NCBI RefSeq assembly: GCF_937891065.1
Contig: NZ_CALAEQ010000264.1
Coordinates: 1 to 37,173 of the forward strand
Direction: 5' to 3'
DNA from: an uncultured Lutibacter sp.
GTDB taxonomy: Bacteria > Bacteroidota > Bacteroidia > Flavobacteriales > Flavobacteriaceae
DNA length: 37,173 nucleotides
Shown in pieces: positions 17,736-26,476 of the stretch (the stretch's first letter is position 1; each line of letters opens with the position of its first letter). A model generated the notes under the pieces. That model had not been told where the DNA came from. It was given only the letters and a program-made list of their open reading frames with translations, and searched no databases. Position numbers and translations under genes: made by a program.

Positions 17736-19388
17736 TTAACTTAGCAGCTCTTTTGCATGCTCAATAGCAGTTGTTGTGATATTTTTACCACCTAACATTT
17801 CTGCTATTTCGTTGATACGTTCATCATTAGTTAGCTCAATTAATTTAGTAACTATATTATTAGCAATATCTTGTTTATAAACTTTATAATGTTGTTTTCC
17901 TTTTGCTGCAATTTGAGGTAAATGAGTAATTGATATTACTTGCATATTCTCACTCATTTGCTGCATAATTTCAGCCATTTTTTGAGAAATATCACCTGAA
18001 ACTCCAGTATCAATTTCATCGAAAATAATAGTTGGTAATTTTAAATATTCTGAAAGAATGGCTTTTATTGAAAGCATAATTCGTGACATTTCACCACCAG
18101 AAGCTATTTTCTTAAGTTCCCCAAAGTTTGCACCTTTATTTGCCGAAATTAATAACTGCAATTCATCTTTACCATTCACAAAATATTGATTTGAATGCGT
18201 TAACTTAAATTGAAAACGAGTATTTTCCATTCCTAAATTAGACAGGCTTTTTTCTAATTTTTTAACTAAAACTGGAATAGCTTTTTCTCTTTGCTTAAAT
18301 ATGGTTTTTGCTAGCTCATCAATTTTATCAGCTACATTTTTAACTTCATTTTCTTTTTTAGTAATTATTCCTGAAGAATTTACAACCTCATCAACTTTTA
18401 CTGACAGCTCTTCTTGAATAACTAATAACTCAGCAATTGATTTTACACCATGTTTCTTTTGTAAATTGTAAATAAGCTGTAACCTATCATTTAATTTTTC
18501 TAATTCCGAAGAATCAAAATCTATTGTTTCATTTAAATTTTCAATTTCGCTGGCAATATCATCAAATTCAACTTTCAAACTAAAAGCTCTATCAAATAAT
18601 TCTTTATAATCTTTTGAATAAGTACTAATTTTATTTAAATTATTGGTAAAAGAAATTAATAATGTTTGTAAGCCTATTTCTTCATTTAAACCAATTGATT
18701 GAGCTTCCGATAAATTTAATTTAATCTCTTCAATATTATTTAATTTATCTAACGACTCTTCTATTTCCTCTTGCTCATCAACTTTTAAAACTGCTTTATT
18801 TAACTCATCAAACAAATGCAAATTATATTCATATTGCTCTTTTGCTTTTTCTTGAGTAGCTTTTAGCTGATTTAGTTCTTTTTTAAGTTTATTAAATAAC
18901 AACAACCCTCTTTTATACGAATCTATTTTAGCAAAATTATTGGCTATCGCATCAATAATTTCAAATTGAAAAGTACTGTTAGATAATTGCAAAGTTTGAT
19001 GTTGTGAATGAACATCAATTAATTTTTCACTTAAAGCTTGTAAAACTTGTAATGTTGTAGGTGTATCATTAATAAATGCTCTTGATTTTCCGTTCGGAAG
19101 AATTTCTCGTCTTATAATAGTTTCACTTTCAAAATCCAATTCGTTTTCTTTAAAAAATGATTCTAACAAATAATTTGAAATAGAAAACTGGGCCTCAATA
19201 ATACATTTATTCTCTGCATCTTTAAGTGTAGATGAATCTGCTCTATTTCCTAAAACCAAGCCAAGTGCTCCTAATAGAATAGATTTCCCTGCTCCTGTTT
19301 CTCCAGTAATAATAGATAATTTATCTTTAAAATTAACAGATAAACTATCAATTAATGCGTAATTTTTTATAGAAAGGTTTGTAAGCAT
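17736..19388 (-). CDS. recN: DNA repair protein RecN
   Basis: The 550-residue SMC-like ATPase has Walker A GETGAGKS at residues 29-36, a long coiled-coil-prone middle (about 160-370, rich in Glu, Leu, Lys and Asn), and a C-terminal head with the ABC signature ASGGEMSRIMLSIK, Walker B PTIIFDEIDTGVSG and the His switch ISITHLPQIAAKG. RecN acts early in repair of double-strand breaks. It follows porD by 23 bases in a tight same-strand block. Confidence 0.96.
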   Translation of the reverse strand: MLTNLSIKNYALIDSLSVNFKDKLSIITGETGAGKSILLGALGLVLGNRADSSTLKDAENKCIIEAQFSISNYLLESFFKENELDFESETIIRREILPNGKSRAFINDTPTTLQVLQALSEKLIDVHSQHQTLQLSNSTFQFEIIDAIANNFAKIDSYKRGLLLFNKLKKELNQLKATQEKAKEQYEYNLHLFDELNKAVLKVDEQEEIEESLDKLNNIEEIKLNLSEAQSIGLNEEIGLQTLLISFTNNLNKISTYSKDYKELFDRAFSLKVEFDDIASEIENLNETIDFDSSELEKLNDRLQLIYNLQKKHGVKSIAELLVIQEELSVKVDEVVNSSGIITKKENEVKNVADKIDELAKTIFKQREKAIPVLVKKLEKSLSNLGMENTRFQFKLTHSNQYFVNGKDELQLLISANKGANFGELKKIASGGEMSRIMLSIKAILSEYLKLPTIIFDEIDTGVSGDISQKMAEIMQQMSENMQVISITHLPQIAAKGKQHYKVYKQDIANNIVTKLIELTNDERINEIAEMLGGKNITTTAIEHAKELLS

Positions 19389-19411
19389 TCTTGTAATTTA
19401 ATTTAATAAAA

Positions 19412-20299
19412 TTACTCAATTTCACTCCACTTAGCGGCATTAATGGGCGAAATTCTCAATAAGTCTTCTTTTAATTTCAAAGCATCAAATCTTGGCCCGC
19501 TAGAAAATACACTTACTATTTCACTAGCTTTTGAATCCATAAAAACACGTAATAAAAAAGCATTTGGCCGAGTATCAAAAATTGATTTTAAACTATATAT
19601 TGATTCTGCAATCTTATTCTTTGCTTTAATTTGATCTTCTGTCATAACATCTAGTCCCTTTATATGATATTCATATAAAGCAGTACGAAATGCACTATAA
19701 GTTGGTGATAATAAATTATCAATTAATGTAAAACGTGTTCCAGTTCCATCATTTTGATTCCATCCTGAATAACCACTTTGCTGTGCTTGTACCAATATAT
19801 TTTGCGCTTTTGTAAAAAAAGGTGTTCCTCCATTTAAAGAAAATGTATCTGAATCAAAACCTAAAATTGTGTATACATAAAATGAAACAATAGACACTAA
19901 ATTAGATTCAAATGTATTTTCATTAAATTGTAATGGTTCAAATTCAGCATATTTAAACGAGAAATCATCATCTTTAAAATTAAAAAGAGGTGTTAAATAA
20001 GATGAATTATAAATTGGGCGAGATGATTGTATTTGAATATGCCCTTTAAAATCGTTCCCGCTTTGTTCTAAGATAGTTATTGTTAAATTACAATCTATTC
20101 GTTCTTGTGGTTTATAATTAGAATTTGTCCAACGTGTTTGATTCACAAATTCATTCAATGTATTTTCTAACGTAGTGAATATTTGCTTATTAGACCCAGG
20201 AACTTTGTCAGAATTAACTGTTATAGAACAATTTAACTCTTGGGCTTTTAATTGTATAACCGTAAAAAGAATAACTAGTATTTGAAGTGTTTTACGCAT
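19412..20299 (-). CDS. porD: DUF4835 family protein, type IX secretion PorD
   Basis: The 295-residue protein starts with a signal peptide (MRKTLQILVILFTVIQLKAQ) and continues with the DUF4835 pattern: ELNCSITVNSDKV, a bundle of threonine-rich strands, SSRPIYNSSYLTPLFNF, YVYTILGFDSDTFS and SGWNQNDGTGTRF. In Bacteroidota this family is annotated as PorD, linked to the type IX (Por) secretion system; its exact role is not well defined. The mature protein should be periplasmic or outer-membrane associated. It overlaps the end of coaBC by eight bases, so the two are translationally linked. Confidence 0.85.
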   Translation of the reverse strand: MRKTLQILVILFTVIQLKAQELNCSITVNSDKVPGSNKQIFTTLENTLNEFVNQTRWTNSNYKPQERIDCNLTITILEQSGNDFKGHIQIQSSRPIYNSSYLTPLFNFKDDDFSFKYAEFEPLQFNENTFESNLVSIVSFYVYTILGFDSDTFSLNGGTPFFTKAQNILVQAQQSGYSGWNQNDGTGTRFTLIDNLLSPTYSAFRTALYEYHIKGLDVMTEDQIKAKNKIAESIYSLKSIFDTRPNAFLLRVFMDSKASEIVSVFSSGPRFDALKLKEDLLRISPINAAKWSEIE

Positions 20300-21506
20300 A
20301 AATTCTATTTAAAATTTCATTAAATATATCTTCAGCAACTTCTGCCTTAGATTTTAGACTAAATTCTGAAATTTTTTCGGATTTATCAATAATAGTTACT
20401 TTATTTGTTTCTTTTTTAAACCCAGCACCTTTATCATTTAGTGAATTTAGCACTATTAAATCTAAATTCTTCCTCTTTAATTTATCAGTAGCATTTTCAA
20501 TTTCATTATTAGTTTCAAGAGCGAAACCAACTAAAAACTGATCTTTTTTTATTTCTCCTAATGAAGCTAATATATCTTTTGTTTTCACCAATTCAATATT
20601 CATTGTATCGGTTGATTTTTTTATTTTATTTTCAGCAACAATCTTTGGTTTATAATCTGAAACAGCCGCAGAAAGAATTGCAATATTTATTGATGAATAT
20701 ATTTTATGAGCTTCATTATACATTTCTTCAGCACTAATTACATCAATTCTTTTAATTAAAGAATGCGAAACTTTTTCATTTGATGGTCCTGTAATTAAAT
20801 AAACTTGAGCTCCTAAATTAACAGCCATTTTAGCTAATTCAAATCCCATTTTACCTGAAGAATGATTTCCTATAAAACGAACTGGATCTATTGCTTCGTA
20901 TGTTGGACCTGCAGTAATTAAAACACTTTTATCATACAATGGCAAACCTTTAATAATGTCATTTTCAATAAGTGACACAATATTTTCAGGCTCTTCCATT
21001 CTGCCTTCTCCTTCTAGCCCACTTGCTAAAAACCCACTTGATGGAGCTATAAATACATTTCCAAAGTTTTTCAACTTCTCAATATTAGCTGTAGTAGTTG
21101 GGTGCTTATACATATCTAAATCCATTGTAGGAGCAAAATATACTTTACATTTTGCTGATAAGTATACAGCTAACAACAAATTATCACAAACACCATTTGC
21201 CATTTTAGACAATGTATTTGCCGTTGCAGGAGCAACAATCATAAAATCGGCCCAAAGACCTAATTCAACATGGCTATTCCACTCTTCGTTTTCTTCATCA
21301 CTTTTATCAAAAAAAGTTGAATAGACGGGGTTTTGGGAAAGTGTTGATAGTGTAAGCGGAGTTACAAAATCTTTAGAAGCAGGTGTCATAACAACTTTAA
21401 CTTGCGCACCTGCTTTAATAAAAAGTCGTACTAAATGTGCTGTTTTATAAGCAGCAATACCGGCTGTTACACCTAACAGTATATTTTTACCGCTTAAAAC
21501 TGACAT
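20292..21506 (-). CDS. coaBC: bifunctional phosphopantothenoylcysteine decarboxylase/phosphopantothenate-cysteine ligase
   Basis: The 404-residue protein has an N-terminal HFCD flavoprotein domain (CoaC, 1-190) and a C-terminal CoaB domain (190-404) with ITAGPTYEAIDPVRFIGNHSSGKMG and the later AAVSDYKP motif. It makes 4'-phosphopantetheine in two steps of coenzyme A synthesis. The CoaC active-site His79 is present in SHVELG, but the usual PxMN motif reads PTMD (Asp129), and the usual ACG loop with the catalytic Cys reads ASG (Ser162). I believe these changes are common in Bacteroidota, but could not check. It starts immediately after the rpoZ stop and overlaps porD. Confidence 0.94.
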   Translation of the reverse strand: MSVLSGKNILLGVTAGIAAYKTAHLVRLFIKAGAQVKVVMTPASKDFVTPLTLSTLSQNPVYSTFFDKSDEENEEWNSHVELGLWADFMIVAPATANTLSKMANGVCDNLLLAVYLSAKCKVYFAPTMDLDMYKHPTTTANIEKLKNFGNVFIAPSSGFLASGLEGEGRMEEPENIVSLIENDIIKGLPLYDKSVLITAGPTYEAIDPVRFIGNHSSGKMGFELAKMAVNLGAQVYLITGPSNEKVSHSLIKRIDVISAEEMYNEAHKIYSSINIAILSAAVSDYKPKIVAENKIKKSTDTMNIELVKTKDILASLGEIKKDQFLVGFALETNNEIENATDKLKRKNLDLIVLNSLNDKGAGFKKETNKVTIIDKSEKISEFSLKSKAEVAEDIFNEILNRIYA

Positions 21507-21833
21507 TTACTCTTGTATTGTTTCTGGATTTCTGTGGTAAATTTTATTATCAACCCATTCTTGAACAGCAATTGAAGTTGCTTTAGGTAATTTTTCGTAA
21601 AATTTAGAAACTTCAATTTGTTCTTTATTTTCAAAAACCTCGTCTAAACTATCAGTATAAGTTGCAAACTCTTCTAATTTTTCAACTAGTTCATTTTTCA
21701 AATCAACACTAATTTGCTCGGCTCTTTTAGCTATTATTGTAATAGCTTCATAAATGTTTTCAGTTGGAGCTTCAATTTCATTTTTGTCGTAAGTTACAGT
21801 TGTAGTAGCTGCTTTTGAGTTTTTATAATCCAT
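21507..21833 (-). CDS. rpoZ: DNA-directed RNA polymerase subunit omega
   Basis: The 108-residue protein shows the omega-family core in NIYEAITIIAKRAEQIS (about residues 26-42). It is preceded by a short lysine/threonine N-terminus and followed by an acidic helical region. Omega helps assemble and stabilise RNA polymerase. The gene overlaps the end of bamD by 11 bases and its stop directly abuts the coaBC start, so the three are almost certainly one transcript. Placement between bamD and coaBC supports the call. Confidence 0.87.
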   Translation of the reverse strand: MDYKNSKAATTTVTYDKNEIEAPTENIYEAITIIAKRAEQISVDLKNELVEKLEEFATYTDSLDEVFENKEQIEVSKFYEKLPKATSIAVQEWVDNKIYHRNPETIQE

Positions 21834-22650
21834 TAGTCTGTGTTTTTAATGTTGTTAAAGAATTTAATTCTTCCTTTACGTTTGTTAGTAATTCTTTAGT
21901 TTCCTCTAAATACTTTGAGTTTGAAAAGCTTCGTTTTAGTCTTTCATGCATTTTAACAGCATCATTAAGCCTTTCTTCTTTTTTTGTGAAATAACTTTTT
22001 ATAGCTAATTCATAAGCTGATTTAAATTTGAAATATAAAGCTTCTTCTTTAAATGTTGTACCTAAATAATCTGATATTAAATTATCAAAGGCAACAATTG
22101 CAGCAATATAATCCTTTGTATGATAATATTGCTTCGCTATCTCAAATGATTTTTTTTCTAATTTACCCGTTAATTCTTTAACATACTTATTTGCATCTGC
22201 AATATTTGGGGAATTTGGATATTTAAAAATAAAATTTTGCATTGCAGTAATAGCTTCATAAGTATCTTTTTGGTCTAAGCTAAATAATGGTGAAGCTAAA
22301 TAATAACTATGAGCTGATAAATATGCTCCTTCCTCAATTTTTGAACTTTTTGGATAGTTTTTTACAAACTTATCAAAATAGTATGCTGCTAAAGTGTATT
22401 GCTTTGTATTATAATGTGCTTGCGCTATCATATATTGAATACGTTCCATTTGAGGTTTCCCTCTGTAACTTGGTGTAATTTTCTCAAACAATTGTATCGC
22501 TTTATTGTATTTCTGTGATTCATACAATTCAGTAGCCATTTCATATTGCTTTTCAACAGTACCTTTATTCAATACTTTTTGATATTCACTACAAGATGAA
22601 ACACCTATAGCTATCAATAAAATGAAAATGTAAATTTTATTTTTTTGCAT
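21823..22650 (-). CDS. bamD: outer-membrane assembly lipoprotein BamD
   Basis: The 275-residue protein starts with a lipoprotein signal peptide whose lipobox is GVSSC (Cys20), placing it at the inner face of the outer membrane. TPR-like repeats follow: YEMATELYESQKYNKAIQLFEK, IQYMIAQAHYNTKQYTLAAYYFDKFV and AKQYYHTKDYIAAIVAFDNLI. This layout is typical of BamD, which works with BamA to insert beta-barrel proteins. It heads the bamD-rpoZ-coaBC-porD-recN block, a mix of envelope biogenesis and core genes. Confidence 0.92.
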   Translation of the reverse strand: MQKNKIYIFILLIAIGVSSCSEYQKVLNKGTVEKQYEMATELYESQKYNKAIQLFEKITPSYRGKPQMERIQYMIAQAHYNTKQYTLAAYYFDKFVKNYPKSSKIEEGAYLSAHSYYLASPLFSLDQKDTYEAITAMQNFIFKYPNSPNIADANKYVKELTGKLEKKSFEIAKQYYHTKDYIAAIVAFDNLISDYLGTTFKEEALYFKFKSAYELAIKSYFTKKEERLNDAVKMHERLKRSFSNSKYLEETKELLTNVKEELNSLTTLKTQTNGL

Positions 22651-22654
22651 TTGG

Positions 22655-22662
22655 CAAAATTA
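22655..22662 (-). promoter_or_regulatory. possible -7 box of bamD
   Basis: The minus strand reads TAATTTTG (TAnnTTTG) only about five bases before the bamD ATG, which would give a nearly leaderless transcript. No -33 TTG is seen. Weak. Confidence 0.25.
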
Positions 22663-22769
22663 GTTATTTATTATGGATTATTAAAATGATTTTTTAACTT
22701 CAAGAAACCACAAAAATAACACGCTTTTAGAATAAATATTGCTTAACAATCCTAATTGTTTGTTAATAA

Positions 22770-23285
22770 TTATGCTGTTGGTGCAACAGAACTTACAACT
22801 GTAAGTTGTTTAATGTCATTATCAAACAAGTATAAACCTCCTTTATCGTCACCAATTAAATTTATTTTATCTAAAATAGTTCTTGCTTGAGCTTCTTCTT
22901 CTATTTGTTCAGCAACATACCATTGTAAAAAGTTATGTGTAGCATAATCTTTTTCTTCTAATGCAATATGAACCAATTCATTAATTGTTTGAGAAACATA
23001 AACTTCATGTTTAAATAATGTTTCAAACATTTCCTTAATAGACCCAAATTCTAATGCTGGAGCATCTAACTCTGTAACTTTTGCAAAACCTCCACGCTCA
23101 TTAACATATTTAAACATTTTTAACATGTGTTGACGTTCTTCATCTGAAGCATCATACATGAATTGAGAAGCTCCTTCAAGGCCTTTACTTTCGGCATAAG
23201 AAGCCATTGCTAAATATATTTGAGAAGATTCAGCTTCTATTCTTATTTGTTTATTTAAAACGGATTGCATTCTTTCTGATAACAT
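22770..23285 (-). CDS. ftnA: bacterial ferritin
   Basis: The 171-residue protein is a four-helix ferritin. Ferroxidase ligands are visible as Glu17 in RIEAESSQIYLAM, the DEERQHMLKM helix near residue 50 (Glu and His), Glu near 95 in FKHEVYVS, and QWYVAEQIEEE near 127. Its heme-binding methionine is absent and the sequence is FtnA-like, so it is non-heme ferritin rather than bacterioferritin. It oxidises and stores iron in a 24-mer cage. It follows dapA by 56 bases. No convincing iron-regulator site could be picked out. Confidence 0.95.
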   Translation of the reverse strand: MLSERMQSVLNKQIRIEAESSQIYLAMASYAESKGLEGASQFMYDASDEERQHMLKMFKYVNERGGFAKVTELDAPALEFGSIKEMFETLFKHEVYVSQTINELVHIALEEKDYATHNFLQWYVAEQIEEEAQARTILDKINLIGDDKGGLYLFDNDIKQLTVVSSVAPTA

Positions 23286-23341
23286 AGTCTTTAATATTTA
23301 ATTTTGTGAATTTACAGTTAAAAAATTAGTAGAGACACACT

Positions 23342-24220
23342 CTAATAATTAGCTGCAAAGGTATTTATTTTTTCTTGTAAATCATAAGAAGCATTCACTA
23401 AAGGTAAACGAACATTTTCAGAGCAAATATTTAACGTTTTTAAAAGTGCTTTTATACCTGCCGGATTCCCTTCTTCAAAAATATAATCTATACTATCCAT
23501 TACTTTATAGTGAATCGCATTTGCTTCAGTTACATTTCCTTTTAAGCCATACTGAATCATTTTAGAAAAATCTTTAGGCAATCCTTGTCCAATTACTGAA
23601 ATTACACCTACTCCACCCGCTAAAACTAAAGGCAAAGCAATCATGTCATCCCCAGAAATTATCATAAAATCAGCTGGTTTGTTTTGTATTAAACGCTGAA
23701 CTTGAATAATATCCCCTGCAGCTTCCTTTATAGCAACAATATTTTTAAAATCATTCGAAATTCTAATTACAGTACTTGGTAAAACATTAACACCCGTTCT
23801 ACTTGGTACATTATATAAAATTATTGGTAGCGGGCTAGCTTCTGAAACAGCTTTAAAATGTTGATAAATCCCTTCTTGAGTTGGCTTGTTATAATATGGT
23901 GAAACAGAAAGTATGGCACAATAATCAGACAAATCTGTCGATTTTAACTCTTCAACAATTGCCATAGTATTATTTCCTCCAACACCTATTACTAATGGCA
24001 ATCTTCCATTATTTTCTTTAATAATAGTTGCTTTAACTAACTCTTTTTCTTCTGAAGTTAAGGTAGCTGGTTCGCCTGTAGTACCTAGAATAACCAAATA
24101 ATTTATTCCATTATCTATTTGATAGTTTACCAAACGCTTCAACCCTTCAAAATCTACAGATTTATCTTTATTAAAAGGCGTTACTAACGCTACTCCTGTT
24201 CCTATCAATTCTTGCATCAT
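23342..24220 (-). CDS. dapA: 4-hydroxy-tetrahydrodipicolinate synthase
   Basis: The 292-residue TIM-barrel protein has the Schiff-base Lys165 in [10 protein letters not shown], Tyr136 in LYNVPSRTG, and [11 protein letters not shown] near residue 46. It condenses pyruvate with aspartate semialdehyde, the first committed step to diaminopimelate and lysine. Two consecutive ATGs stand at the start; the first (24218-24220) overlaps the TGA of the DUF6913 gene in an ATGA arrangement, which suggests translational coupling. The second would fit the family equally. Confidence 0.95.
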   Translation of the reverse strand: MMQELIGTGVALVTPFNKDKSVDFEGLKRLVNYQIDNGINYLVILGTTGEPATLTSEEKELVKATIIKENNGRLPLVIGVGGNNTMAIVEELKSTDLSDYCAILSVSPYYNKPTQEGIYQHFKAVSEASPLPIILYNVPSRTGVNVLPSTVIRISNDFKNIVAIKEAAGDIIQVQRLIQNKPADFMIISGDDMIALPLVLAGGVGVISVIGQGLPKDFSKMIQYGLKGNVTEANAIHYKVMDSIDYIFEEGNPAGIKALLKTLNICSENVRLPLVNASYDLQEKINTFAANY

Positions 24221-24738
24221 ATTTTTTTTAATATTTTCAAATACTTTAATAATTCTTTATCAAAAAGTTTAAAATCATCTGATTTACAATCAATTAACAA
24301 ATCGTAAAAACGATTGTCTAAATGTTTAAAACCTGCTCTAAAACCTATTTTACACTGCAATAATAACAAGTTGCTGTATAAATTATCAACTTTACTGTAA
24401 TTAATTAACAAATCGTATTTTTTTGTTAATATGGTTTTTAATTTTTCGGAATTAATTCTGCCATACCAGCCAAAATCCTTTGGAGTTATTATGTCTTCAG
24501 AACTCTCTTCTTTACTTACTTTTTGCTGAAAAACAACCATCTTCAAATCTTTCTCAGCAATATTAAATAGCGCTAATATTTCCTTTTTCACCTTGTCTTT
24601 TTCTGAAATAGTATCTAAAAACACAATAACACGCTTTATTTCTTTTGAAGAAATTGCTGTTGACTTTTTAAGCAAATCTTTTAACCTTCTGTTAAAAAAT
24701 ATTTGATTGCTTTTTCGTTTAAATCCTGTAAAAATCAT
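24217..24738 (-). CDS. DUF6913-like conserved hypothetical protein
   Basis: The 173-residue protein is soluble, lysine-rich and has no signal peptide. A motif [18 protein letters not shown] opens a probable alpha/beta domain, with DFGWYGRIN in the middle and [13 protein letters not shown] followed by [20 protein letters not shown] recognise it as the flavobacterial DUF6913 type, mostly from its wording and its place before dapA; no biochemical role is known to me. The ATGA overlap with dapA links their translation, and a well-formed promoter stands directly upstream. Confidence 0.72.
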   Translation of the reverse strand: MIFTGFKRKSNQIFFNRRLKDLLKKSTAISSKEIKRVIVFLDTISEKDKVKKEILALFNIAEKDLKMVVFQQKVSKEESSEDIITPKDFGWYGRINSEKLKTILTKKYDLLINYSKVDNLYSNLLLLQCKIGFRAGFKHLDNRFYDLLIDCKSDDFKLFDKELLKYLKILKKI

Positions 24739-24758
24739 CTATATTTACGCTTATTTCA

Positions 24759-24788
24759 CAAAAATAATTAAAAATAGTAGTATTTCAA
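24759..24788 (-). promoter_or_regulatory. promoter of the DUF6913-dapA transcript
   Basis: On the minus strand TTG (24786-24788), exactly 19 bases, then TATTTTTG (24759-24766): the best match to the Bacteroidota -33/-7 pattern in the window. The start point would be about 15 bases before the DUF6913 ATG. The region is shared with the divergent nucleotidase gene, so the -33 element lies right beside that gene's ATG at 24791. Confidence 0.55.
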
Positions 24789-24790
24789 CA

Positions 24791-25543
24791 ATGAAAAAAT
24801 TTATAATTTTATTTTTTACAATAACATTACTTTTTAGCTGTAAAAACAAACCACCACATTTAATTAGAATTGAAGGAAAACAACTTCCTATAACTGAAGA
24901 AATTAATTCTGTAAGAGCCATTGAAGACTATATAGAACCTTACAAGCAAAAGGTTGAAAAAGAAATGACTGCAGTATTAAGTTTTACTCCAATCGAGTTA
25001 AATAGAGATGATGGAATGTTAGAAAGCTCTTTAGGAAATTTAATGGCTGATTTAAGTTACCAAAAAGCAAATCCTATTTTTAATTCAAGAACTGGAGAAA
25101 ATATTGATTTTGCCATGTTCAACTTTGGTGGTATAAGAGCGGGTATTGCAAAAGGTAATATTACTATGGAACATGCCTTTAATTTAATGCCTTTTGAAAA
25201 TGAACTAGTTGTCGTTGAATTAACTTCTAATAAAATTGATGAACTTGTGAATTACTTGATTACTGAAAATAAGGCGCATCCTCTTTCTAAACAAGTTAAT
25301 TTAATAATGAGAGAAAATGGATTTGATTTTAAAATAAATAAGACTCCTATTGATACTGCTAAAACATATTTTGTGTTAACATCTGATTATTTACAAAATG
25401 GTGGAGATAATATGAATTTCTTTAAAAACCCTGTGAATTTGTATAAAATAGATTACAAACTAAGAAATGCTATTATTGATTATTTTAAAGAAACAGATAC
25501 CATTAAAGTGAAACTTGATGGAAGATTTAAAAGAAAAAACTAA
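24791..25543 (+). CDS. 5'-nucleotidase C-terminal (substrate-binding) domain lipoprotein
   Basis: The start at 24791 gives 250 residues opening with a lipoprotein signal (MKKFIILFFTITLLFSC, lipobox Cys17); a longer frame has 28 extra residues unlike an N-terminus. The whole protein matches only the C-terminal half of UshA-type 5'-nucleotidases: SSLGNLMADLS, FAMFNFGGIRAGI (about 115) and DYLQNGGDNMNFF (about 205), which bind the nucleoside part. The catalytic metallophosphatase half is encoded next door as a separate gene. Together they should hydrolyse nucleotides outside the cytoplasm. Confidence 0.88.
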   Translation: MKKFIILFFTITLLFSCKNKPPHLIRIEGKQLPITEEINSVRAIEDYIEPYKQKVEKEMTAVLSFTPIELNRDDGMLESSLGNLMADLSYQKANPIFNSRTGENIDFAMFNFGGIRAGIAKGNITMEHAFNLMPFENELVVVELTSNKIDELVNYLITENKAHPLSKQVNLIMRENGFDFKINKTPIDTAKTYFVLTSDYLQNGGDNMNFFKNPVNLYKIDYKLRNAIIDYFKETDTIKVKLDGRFKRKN

Positions 25544-25547
25544 AGGT

Positions 25548-26462
25548 ATGAAAAGAAGAAACTTTATACAAAAAACTACAACTGCAACTGCTTTTTTAAC
25601 ACTTGGCGGACTTTCATTACAATCTTTCAATACAAAAACCACAAAACATATTACTATTTTACATACAAATGATACGCATAGTCATATCGATCCTTTTCCT
25701 AGTTCCCATGCGAGATACGCCAATAAAGGAGGTGTTGCAAGACGTGCAACTTTGGTAGAATCAATTAGAAATGAGAATCCGAATACCTTATTATTAGATG
25801 CAGGAGATATTTTTCAAGGAACTCCATATTTTAATTTTTATGGAGGTGAATTAGAATTTAAGTTAATGAGCATGTTAAAGTACGATGCTGTTACTATTGG
25901 TAATCATGATTTTGATAATGGAGTTGATGGTTTATACGCACAGCTACCACATGCAAAATTTGATTTTTTATCTGCTAATTATGACTTTACAGATACTATT
26001 TTAAATACCCACGTAAAACCTTATAAAGTTTTTATAAAAGATGACATTAAAATTGGAATATTTGGTTTAGGAATAGAATTAAAAGGTTTGGTAGGTGAAA
26101 AAAATTATAAAGAAACTAAATATTTAAACCCTATTGAAATTGCTCAAGATATGAGTAGAATTTTAAAAGATGATGAACAATGTGATTTGGTAATTTGTTT
26201 ATCTCATTTAGGTTACCATTACAAACCAGAATCAAAGCTAATTGGAGATTTAGAATTGGCTTCAAAAACAAAAAATATAGATTTAATTATTGGAGGCCAT
26301 ACACATACTTTTTTACCAAAACCAACAGTCACTAAAAATAGTATTGGTGAAAATGTATTGGTAAATCAAGTTGGTTGCTATGGAATTAATGTTGGAAGAA
26401 TTGATTTTTATTTCGATGAAGATAAAAACAAGGCAAGTAAAGGAAAAAGTATAATTGTTTAA
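25548..26462 (+). CDS. 5'-nucleotidase N-terminal (metallophosphatase) domain, Tat-exported
   Basis: The start at 25548 (four bases after the previous stop) gives 304 residues beginning MKRRNFIQKTTTATAFL, a twin-arginine signal; the longer frame overlaps the previous gene. Metal-site motifs follow: ILHTNDTHSHID (about 38), LLLDAGDIFQGTPYF (about 75), GNHDFDNG (about 110), LSHLGYH and GGHTHTFLP. The catalytic domain is complete, but no substrate-binding C-terminal domain follows; that part is the upstream gene. The two genes form a split 5'-nucleotidase in reversed order and lead into guaC. Confidence 0.88.
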   Translation: MKRRNFIQKTTTATAFLTLGGLSLQSFNTKTTKHITILHTNDTHSHIDPFPSSHARYANKGGVARRATLVESIRNENPNTLLLDAGDIFQGTPYFNFYGGELEFKLMSMLKYDAVTIGNHDFDNGVDGLYAQLPHAKFDFLSANYDFTDTILNTHVKPYKVFIKDDIKIGIFGLGIELKGLVGEKNYKETKYLNPIEIAQDMSRILKDDEQCDLVICLSHLGYHYKPESKLIGDLELASKTKNIDLIIGGHTHTFLPKPTVTKNSIGENVLVNQVGCYGINVGRIDFYFDEDKNKASKGKSIIV

Positions 26463-26476
26463 AATAAAATATTAAA

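Noticed and set aside
22742-22762. AACAAT/ATTGTT hairpin after ferritin as a terminator
   Set aside because: The stem is short and AT-only, and no T-run follows on the minus strand.
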